A stretch of DNA of 41,378 bases from Planctomycetota bacterium (lineage in GTDB: Bacteria > Planctomycetota > UBA1135 > GCA-002686595). The translations under genes and the position numbers were made by a program. A model generated the notes under the pieces. The model was given only the letters and a program-made list of their open reading frames with translations, was not told the origin of the DNA and did no database searches. The DNA lies in contig JAJDEV010000202.1 in NCBI GenBank assembly GCA_029259605.1, positions 1 through 41,378 on the forward strand, in the 5' to 3' direction. Shown one piece after another: positions 35,940 to 41,378 of the stretch. Each line of letters starts with the position of its first letter. The stretch's first letter is position 1.

Positions 35940-37480
35940 TGCGTCCGCCGCGCGAGCTCACTCTCGCACTGCTTTTCTGCGCGAGCACTGCCGGGTGTCT
36001 GACACCGCAAGCGGACCATGTCCCGACCGCGCACGTGGTGATGTTCGACGGCGACGGCGATCCCGTCGACCCGACATCGCGGCCGTTCTTGAACCTCTTC
36101 CCGTATCGGAAGATGACGACGGACGGCTTCGAGACGCACCTCGACTTGCTCTTCGATAGCGTCGAGAGGTACGTCGAGGAGCAGCAGTTCTCGGTGTACG
36201 AGGAGCTGCCCGGCAATGCGAAGAAGAAGAAGGGTCGAGTCGACTACGAGTTCGATCCACGCGAAGACGGCCGCCCGGCGCGCGTCCTCTTGTACATCCA
36301 CGGCGGACTCAATCAGCAGAAGGGAACGATCGACCGCGCGGCGAATCTGTACGACGACATCCTGAAGGACGATCACGACCGCGCTTACCCGGTGTTCGTC
36401 AACTGGCAATCGAACCTCGTGTCGAGCTACACGACCCACCTTCTCTTCGTGCGCCAGGGTCACGACTGGGGTTGGTGGGGCGCACTCGTGTCTCCGTTCG
36501 TCCTCGCTCGTGACATCGCGGTCGCGATCGCCAATACGCCGTTCACGCTCTACAGCGAGGTCGACAGCTTCCTCAAGGGACTCCCGTACTACACGTCACC
36601 CGATCAGGCGCAGGCGTACGAGGCGGCCGCTACGCTCGAGAAGCGCAACCGGCGGAGCTCGGACGTCACGACCGACGGCGAGGTCCTCGCCGAGTTCGTG
36701 CAGGACCCCAGGGAATCGAACCAGGGCCTCGGCAGCTTTGCGCGGCTCGTCGTGACGTTGCCCGTGAAGCTCGCGACCGCCACGCTCCTCGACGTCTTCG
36801 GCAGGGGCGCGTGGGACGTGATGGTGCGCCGCATCGACCTGCTCTTCGAGCGTCAGGACCAGTACGACTCCGGTCTCGTTCAACCACGACCGGCCGAGGG
36901 ACTGCCGCGGTTCCTCGAACGGCTCGCGGCGTATCAAGCGGAGCGAGAGCGCGCGGGCAAGCCGTTCCAAGTCGACCTCGTCGCGCACAGCATGGGGACG
37001 ATCGTCGCGAATCGCATTCTCGACTTGCGCATGCGCGACGCACAGCGGGCGCCTCGGATCACGGACATCGCGTACATGGCGAGCGCATCGACGATCCAGG
37101 ACTTTCAGTCGAGCGTGTTCCCGTACCTCGCGACCAACGCGGACTCCCGGCTCTTCCTTCTGACGTTGCACGACAAGGCGGAGGTGACCGAGAGCCACGT
37201 CTTGGGACTGATCCCGGCCGGCTCGCTGCTTGTTTGGATCGACAACTTCCTGGCGAAGATCCGCTCGCATGCGGACTTCAGGATCGGTCGGTTCACGCCG
37301 TTGATGCTCTCGCTCCATCGGATCGAGTCGAACCTTCGCGACCGCATCTTCATCAAGAGCTTCAGCGTCGACTCCGCGGATCCGACGATGGATCCGAACG
37401 AGCACTCAGACTTCAACTCCGCCCCGTTCTGGCGCGAGTCGTTCTGGAAGCCCGCCGCGCCATCAGCGCCTGCACGCTGA
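35939..37480 (+). CDS. Alpha/beta-hydrolase lipoprotein
   Basis: Protein of 513 residues with a lipoprotein signal (LALLFCASTAGC, Cys20 in the lipobox), so it is secreted and lipid-anchored. The hydrolase core shows an oxyanion-type HGG at 121-123 (LLYIHGGLN) and a nucleophile elbow AHSMG at 349-353 with Ser351, preceded by VDLV and followed by a helix. About 200 residues lie between these two elements, a long insertion for this fold that includes WGWWGALVSPFVLARDIAVA, possibly a membrane-touching lid. Probably an esterase or lipase acting in the envelope. The catalytic acid and His cannot be assigned with confidence. It is the second gene of a two-gene operon and converges on the sugar operon, 25 bases away. 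Confidence 0.85.
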   Translation: MRPPRELTLALLFCASTAGCLTPQADHVPTAHVVMFDGDGDPVDPTSRPFLNLFPYRKMTTDGFETHLDLLFDSVERYVEEQQFSVYEELPGNAKKKKGRVDYEFDPREDGRPARVLLYIHGGLNQQKGTIDRAANLYDDILKDDHDRAYPVFVNWQSNLVSSYTTHLLFVRQGHDWGWWGALVSPFVLARDIAVAIANTPFTLYSEVDSFLKGLPYYTSPDQAQAYEAAATLEKRNRRSSDVTTDGEVLAEFVQDPRESNQGLGSFARLVVTLPVKLATATLLDVFGRGAWDVMVRRIDLLFERQDQYDSGLVQPRPAEGLPRFLERLAAYQAERERAGKPFQVDLVAHSMGTIVANRILDLRMRDAQRAPRITDIAYMASASTIQDFQSSVFPYLATNADSRLFLLTLHDKAEVTESHVLGLIPAGSLLVWIDNFLAKIRSHADFRIGRFTPLMLSLHRIESNLRDRIFIKSFSVDSADPTMDPNEHSDFNSAPFWRESFWKPAAPSAPAR

Positions 37481-37505
37481 TCGCTCGAAGGACGCCTCGC
37501 GGCGC

Positions 37506-38969
37506 TCAGCCGCGCGCGATGCGCTTCGAGAGAACGAGCTTCAGCATCTTCAGCGCGGTCTTCGCGAGCGCGCCGAAGCTGCCCGAGTGCTTCGACTCGC
37601 CGCCGACGCGCGGGAAGTAGGAGACCGGGATCTCGATGACGCGCAGGCGCTGGCGCAGGACTTCGATCGGGAGTTCGGGCGCGAACTCGGGTCCGATGCC
37701 GACCAGGCGCGGCCGCACCTTCTGGTAGACGTCGCGCCAGATCGCGCGGTAGGTGCAGCCGACGTCCGTGAAGCGCGGCTCCTGCGACCACCACAGCGCC
37801 TCGATCAGCTTGCCGAAGAGCACGTTGGCCCAACGCACGATGCCGCGCATGTTCGTGCCCTGCTCGATCATCTCGCGCGTCGTGCGCGTGCCGACGACGA
37901 GGTCCGCGTCGCGCAGGTACTCGAGCAGCTTGCCGAGGTCGCGCGCCCGAAACGTGTGGTCGGCTTCGACCAGCACGAAGATGTCGCCCGTGGCCTCGTC
38001 CATGCCGCACGTGAGCGCCTCGCCATAACCGCGCAGGGGCTTCGAGCAAACGCGCGCGCCGAGCTTGCGCGCGATCTCCGCGGTGCGGTCGGTCGACACG
38101 TTGTCCGCGACGACGACCTCGTGCACGTGCGGCAGGAACTCGCGCACGACGTAGCCGATCGACTCCTCTTCGTTCCACGCCGGAACGATGACGCTGACCT
38201 TGTACCTCTCGAACGCGCGGCTGCGCGCCGCGTAGTTCGCCGAGTTCTGGTCCTCGATCGAATTGATGTTGTGGTAGTCGCCCTCGAGCAGGAATCCGCG
38301 CACCGGACGTCCCTCGTTCGTGAGCGTCTGCAGCGCGTCGGTGAGCTCGACGCGACCGCTCTTCGCGTTCGGCGCCGTGCGTTCGATCGCGCCGAAGATC
38401 GACGGCCGAAACGCATACGTGCCGCAACCGAGCAGCGTGTTCTCGCCCGACTCGGGCTTCTCTCGCACCTCGCGGACGAGGCCGCCGTCGTCGAGGGTGA
38501 CCGCGTAGTTCTTGCAGACCAGGCGCGGGTCGTCCGTCTTCTTCACGGCGCAGATCGCTTCCCACGATCCGTCACCGGAGAGCAGCTCGGCGTGGTTCGA
38601 GTCGAGGTAGACCTCGTCCCCGAGGATCGTGACGAACGGCTCGTCCACCATGTCCTTGACGAGGTGCAGGCCGCGCGCGAGTCCGATGTTCGGGTCGTCG
38701 ACTTCGACGTAGCGCACGCGCACACCGAGCCCGCTGCCGTCGCCGATCGCCGTGCGGACCTGCTTGCCGAGGTGTCCGATGAGCAGGATCAGGTCGGTGA
38801 TGCCGAGCTGATCGCGCAGGATCTCGATGTTGCGGACGAGCAACGGCTTGCCGCCCACTTCGAGCAGCACCTTCGGTACGTACACCGTGCGCGGATACGC
38901 GCGCACGCCGCGCCCCGCGGCCGGCAGGACGCCGAGTCGAACCGTCGACGTGCCGACTGGTCCCGTCAT
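37506..38969 (-). CDS. Nucleotidyltransferase-GT2 glycosyltransferase fusion
   Basis: Two-enzyme fusion of 487 residues. Residues 10-245 are a sugar-phosphate or choline-phosphate nucleotidyltransferase-like domain: the binding signature LPAAGRGVRAYPRT at 15-28 with VPK at 31-33, and ILGDEVYLD at 115-123. Residues 256-487 are a GT2 family glycosyltransferase of the dolichol-phosphate-mannose-synthase type: VSVIVPAWNEEES at 258-270, ADNVSTDRT at 288-296 and EAD at 335-337 as the DxD-like metal site, and DVGCTYRAIW at 402-411. No membrane helix follows, so it should be cytoplasmic or peripheral. ATG at 38969 overlaps the preceding stop (ATGA). The fusion would activate a sugar and transfer it to polyprenyl phosphate or another acceptor in sequence. 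The substrates are inferred. Confidence 0.9.
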   Translation of the reverse strand: MTGPVGTSTVRLGVLPAAGRGVRAYPRTVYVPKVLLEVGGKPLLVRNIEILRDQLGITDLILLIGHLGKQVRTAIGDGSGLGVRVRYVEVDDPNIGLARGLHLVKDMVDEPFVTILGDEVYLDSNHAELLSGDGSWEAICAVKKTDDPRLVCKNYAVTLDDGGLVREVREKPESGENTLLGCGTYAFRPSIFGAIERTAPNAKSGRVELTDALQTLTNEGRPVRGFLLEGDYHNINSIEDQNSANYAARSRAFERYKVSVIVPAWNEEESIGYVVREFLPHVHEVVVADNVSTDRTAEIARKLGARVCSKPLRGYGEALTCGMDEATGDIFVLVEADHTFRARDLGKLLEYLRDADLVVGTRTTREMIEQGTNMRGIVRWANVLFGKLIEALWWSQEPRFTDVGCTYRAIWRDVYQKVRPRLVGIGPEFAPELPIEVLRQRLRVIEIPVSYFPRVGGESKHSGSFGALAKTALKMLKLVLSKRIARG

Positions 38970-39979
38970 GCCCGGTCGATCGGCGTGACGGCGCTCGCGT
39001 TGCGCATGCTGGCGGTCGCGGCCTCGAGCGCGAGGACGACCTGCAACCCGTTGCGGCCGTCGGACTGCGGCGTCTCCTTGTTCTCGACGCAGTCGATGAA
39101 GTGCGTGCACTCCTCGGCGAGCGGTTGGTTGAGGCGCACGCTCGGACTGAACACGCCACCGTCGACGACGGCCGTCTTGTGCTCGAGGTAGGTGTCCGAG
39201 ATGTCGGGGAGCTCGACGTGGCGGTCGAAGATCTGGATCGGGTGCTGGAGCGCGAGGTCGTCCCAAACCGCCATCTTCTTGTCGCCGACGACCGTGATCT
39301 GGCGCACCTTGCGCGGGTTGAGCCAGCTGACGTCGACGTGCGCGAGCGCGCCGCTCGCGAAGCCGAAGGTCGCGAAGACCGCGTCCTCGACGTCTTTGTT
39401 GAGCCACGCCTGGCCGCGCGCGGTCACATCCATCGGCGGCTCGCCGAGGAAGTACGACATGATCGACACGTCGTGGCTCGCCAGGTCCCAGAACGCGTTG
39501 ACGTCCGTCCGCACCGGACCGAGGTTCGTGCGCGAGAAGCTCATGTACTGGATCGTGCCGAGCTCGCCCGCGTTGATCAGGTCCTTGAGCGCGCGAATCG
39601 TCGCGTTGTACTCGAACACGTGGCCGACCATCAGCACAAGGCCGCGCTCGTCGGCGATGCGGATCAGCTCGCGCCCCTCCTCCGACGTCGCGGTCAGCGG
39701 CTTCTCCATCAGCACGTGCTTGCCGGCCTCGAGCGCCGCCTTGGCGAGCTTGAAGTGTGTCGGCACCGGCGTCGCGATCGCGATCGCGTCGAGCTCGCCG
39801 TCGCCGAGCAGGTCGTCGAACGAGGTCGTCGTCCGCGCCGCGTGGCGCTCACCGATCTTCTTCAGCGCGGCCTCGTTCAGGTCGCAGATCTGCTTCACCT
39901 CGGCACGACCGGTGCCCTCGAGCGAACGCACGACGTTCGGACCCCAGTGCCCAACTCCAACCAGACCGACTCGAATCAA
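38966..39979 (-). CDS. Gfo/Idh/MocA-family sugar oxidoreductase
   Basis: NAD(P)-dependent oxidoreductase of 337 residues. Rossmann loop GLVGVGHWG at 5-13, EKPL at 92-95 with the conserved Lys93, and DLASHDVSIM at 165-174 with His169, the usual catalytic pair of the family. TTG at 39979 is chosen because AAGGAG stands six bases upstream and the Rossmann strand begins immediately. It sits 20 bases after a DegT-type aminotransferase. In WbpB/WbpE-type pathways such a pair oxidises C3 of a UDP-N-acetylglucosamine or glucuronate derivative and then aminates it. The next gene starts inside its stop codon. The exact sugar is unknown. Confidence 0.93.
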   Translation of the reverse strand: MIRVGLVGVGHWGPNVVRSLEGTGRAEVKQICDLNEAALKKIGERHAARTTTSFDDLLGDGELDAIAIATPVPTHFKLAKAALEAGKHVLMEKPLTATSEEGRELIRIADERGLVLMVGHVFEYNATIRALKDLINAGELGTIQYMSFSRTNLGPVRTDVNAFWDLASHDVSIMSYFLGEPPMDVTARGQAWLNKDVEDAVFATFGFASGALAHVDVSWLNPRKVRQITVVGDKKMAVWDDLALQHPIQIFDRHVELPDISDTYLEHKTAVVDGGVFSPSVRLNQPLAEECTHFIDCVENKETPQSDGRNGLQVVLALEAATASMRNASAVTPIDRA

Positions 39980-39985
39980 TGGAGG

Positions 39986-39991
39986 CTCCTT
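39986..39991 (-). promoter_or_regulatory. Shine-Dalgarno deciding a TTG start
   Basis: AAGGAG on the minus strand, six bases upstream of TTG at 39979. It is among the clearest ribosome binding sites in the window and fixes the rare start codon of the oxidoreductase. Confidence 0.7.
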
Positions 39992-39999
39992 GCGAGCGT

Positions 40000-41106
40000 T
40001 CAGCCCTGCGCGAGCACGGCCGCCGCGCGCGGAACGGCGTCGGTCGGCATCTCGGCGTAGATCGGCAGCGACAAACAGCGCGCGGCCCAATCCTCGGACA
40101 CGGGAAAGTCGCCCTTCGAGTGCCCGAGCCATGCGTAGGCCCCGAGCTGGTGAACGGCGAATGGATAGTGGAGGCCGGCGCCGAGCTTCGCGGCCTGCAG
40201 ACGCTCGAGCGCGGCATCGCGCTCGTCCATGCGCAGGACGTAGAGATGGTAGACGGACTTCGCGTTCGTCTTGGTGAGCGTCACGCCAGGGAGACCCGCG
40301 AGCGCCGCGTCGTACGCCGCCGCGTGCTCGCGGCGCGTCTGGTTCCAGCCGTCGAGGCGCGCGAGCTTGATGCGCAGGATCGCCGCCTGGACCGTGTCGA
40401 GGCGGCTGTTCAGCCCCATCGTCTCGTGGTGGTACTTCTTGGTCGAGCCCCAGTTGCGCAAGAGGCGCAGCTTCTCGAAGACCTCGTCGTCGTTCGTCGT
40501 GATCGCGCCGCCGTCGCCGTACGCGCCGAGGTTCTTGCCGGGGTAGAAGCTGAAGCACGCCATGGTGCCCATGCTCCCCGCGCGCTTGCCGTCGATCTCG
40601 GCGCCGTGCGCCTGGGCCGCGTCCTCGATCACGGCGAGCCCGTGCTTCTTCGCGATCGCGAGGATCGGATCCAGGTCGACGCACTGGCCGTAGAGGTGCA
40701 CCGGAATGATCGCGCGCGTCTTCTCGGTGATCGCCGCCTCGATCTTCGTCGGATCGATCAGCCCGGTGTCCGCGTCGACGTCGACGAACACGGGCTTGCC
40801 GCCCGCGAGCGTGACGCCGAGCGCCGTCGCGATGAACGTGAACGCGGGCACGATGACCTCGTCCCCCTCGCCGATGTCGAGCGCCCGGCACGCGACGTTG
40901 AGCGCGTCCGTCCCGCTCGCGACGCCGAGCGCGTGCTTCGCCTGGCAGAACGCCGCGAACTCCGTCTCGAACAGCCCGACGTCCTCGCCGAGGATGAAGT
41001 CGGTGCGCCGAATCGCCCGGATCACCGCCTCGTCGACCTCGCCCTGGATCGACGCGTACTGGGCCTTCAGGTCAACGAGCGGAACAAAGGTGTCTTGGTC
41101 GATCAT
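40000..41106 (-). CDS. DegT/DnrJ/EryC1/StrS sugar aminotransferase
   Basis: PLP-dependent sugar aminotransferase of 368 residues, the usual family length. Conserved ASGTDALN at 64-71 (phosphate binding), [11 protein letters not shown] at 159-169 (Asp162 against the pyridine) and [17 protein letters not shown] at 185-201 with Lys191 as the Schiff-base lysine. It would transfer an amino group, normally from glutamate, to a keto-sugar nucleotide. The Gfo/Idh/MocA oxidoreductase directly downstream fits a WbpE/WbpB-like pair for a 3-amino sugar. First gene of a three-gene operon with a good promoter about 40 bases upstream. ATG at 41106 has no obvious Shine-Dalgarno sequence. Confidence 0.95.
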   Translation of the reverse strand: MIDQDTFVPLVDLKAQYASIQGEVDEAVIRAIRRTDFILGEDVGLFETEFAAFCQAKHALGVASGTDALNVACRALDIGEGDEVIVPAFTFIATALGVTLAGGKPVFVDVDADTGLIDPTKIEAAITEKTRAIIPVHLYGQCVDLDPILAIAKKHGLAVIEDAAQAHGAEIDGKRAGSMGTMACFSFYPGKNLGAYGDGGAITTNDDEVFEKLRLLRNWGSTKKYHHETMGLNSRLDTVQAAILRIKLARLDGWNQTRREHAAAYDAALAGLPGVTLTKTNAKSVYHLYVLRMDERDAALERLQAAKLGAGLHYPFAVHQLGAYAWLGHSKGDFPVSEDWAARCLSLPIYAEMPTDAVPRAAAVLAQG

Positions 41107-41145
41107 CGCGAGCGCGCGGCAGGGTTCGGCCGCAGGGTGGCCGGG

Positions 41146-41174
41146 ATCCTACGCCACCCCCCCGATTCCGGCAA
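41146..41174 (-). promoter_or_regulatory. Sigma70-like promoter for the sugar operon
   Basis: On the minus strand TTGCCG (41169-41174), a 17-base G-rich spacer and TAGGAT (41146-41151) have ideal spacing. The predicted transcript starts near 41139, giving a leader of about 33 bases before the aminotransferase ATG. Confidence 0.6.
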
Positions 41175-41378
41175 TCGACGCGAGCGTTCACGCCACGATC
41201 GCGCGCGACCGCACCCGGAACGTTTTGCGCGATCGCCCTAGCCCGGATCATTCATGAGCCTTCACCGAGATCGACGCAGCTGCGCGCCATCTCAACGCTT
41301 CCCTTCCTCACCGGGTTCGACGACCCGTCCAGGTCGCCTCCACGCGCTTCGGTCGCGAAGCGCTGATCTGACGCACAT
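41175..41378. other. Right-edge region without a convincing gene
   Basis: About 200 bases. Short open frames reach the edge on both strands: ATG at 41254 on plus, and a minus-strand frame whose stop is at 41252-41254. Neither gives a recognisable product over the 40 codons visible. The minus-strand frame could be the end of a gene that lies beyond the window. No RNA gene or repeat is recognised. Confidence 0.3.

Noticed and set aside
41254..41378. Plus-strand small open frame reaching the right edge
   Set aside because: Weak third-position GC preference and no recognisable residues in 41 codons.
1..41378. CRISPR arrays, tRNA or rRNA genes, insertion sequences
   Set aside because: No regularly spaced repeats, cloverleaf or rRNA-like sequence, and no transposase-like protein was seen on either strand.

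Overview
The window is a high-GC stretch of bacterial chromosome. Two secreted proteins carry lipoprotein signals with a lipobox cysteine, which points to a Gram-negative-type envelope. Alternating NRPS/PKS genes with TubC-type docking domains, several sulfotransferase- and sulfatase-family genes, and frequent GTG/TTG starts would suit a Planctomycetota or Myxococcota member. No rRNA, tRNA or housekeeping marker is present, so the phylum stays an inference.

Bases 1 to 21521 (minus strand) hold a modular assembly line read from right to left. It consists of an NRPS (C-A-T, A-domain pocket like Leu), a PKS (KS-AT-KR-ACP), an NRPS (TubC docking-C-A-T, pocket like Gly), a PKS (KS-AT-KR-ACP), an NRPS (TubC docking-C-A-T, pocket like Gly) and an NRPS (TubC docking-C-A...) that runs off the left edge. 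The first four genes are joined by 4-base start/stop overlaps. Each PKS has a malonyl-type AT and a KR but no DH, so each should extend the preceding amino acid by two carbons and leave a hydroxyl. That gives gamma-amino-beta-hydroxy acids: statine from Leu and 4-amino-3-hydroxybutyrate from Gly. The predicted partial product is acyl(?)-statine-(4-amino-3-hydroxybutyrate)-Gly-..., a pepstatin-like logic. No thioesterase, epimerase, PPTase, MbtH protein or regulator lies in the window.

Bases 21819 to 33458 form a glycan and surface-modification region. On the minus strand are a GT4 glycosyltransferase, a flippase, two different sulfotransferases and a second flippase paralogous to the first. 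A plus-strand membrane protein of the sulfatase/phosphotransferase superfamily follows. A second minus-strand operon encodes a glycosyltransferase, a PIG-L-type deacetylase and a SAM methyltransferase, and it has a recognisable promoter.

Bases 33543 to 37480 (plus strand) hold an oversized zinc-type dehydrogenase and a two-gene lipoprotein operon: an unrecognised small lipoprotein and an alpha/beta-hydrolase lipoprotein. Bases 37506 to 41106 (minus strand) are a promoter-led sugar operon: DegT-type aminotransferase, Gfo/Idh/MocA oxidoreductase and a nucleotidyltransferase-GT2 fusion. The rightmost 200 bases show no convincing gene.

The main points of interest are the statine-type assembly logic, the apparent docking code between subunits (including one junction that breaks it), and the sulfotransferase pair next to a sulfatase-fold enzyme whose catalytic Cys/Ser position is Thr.
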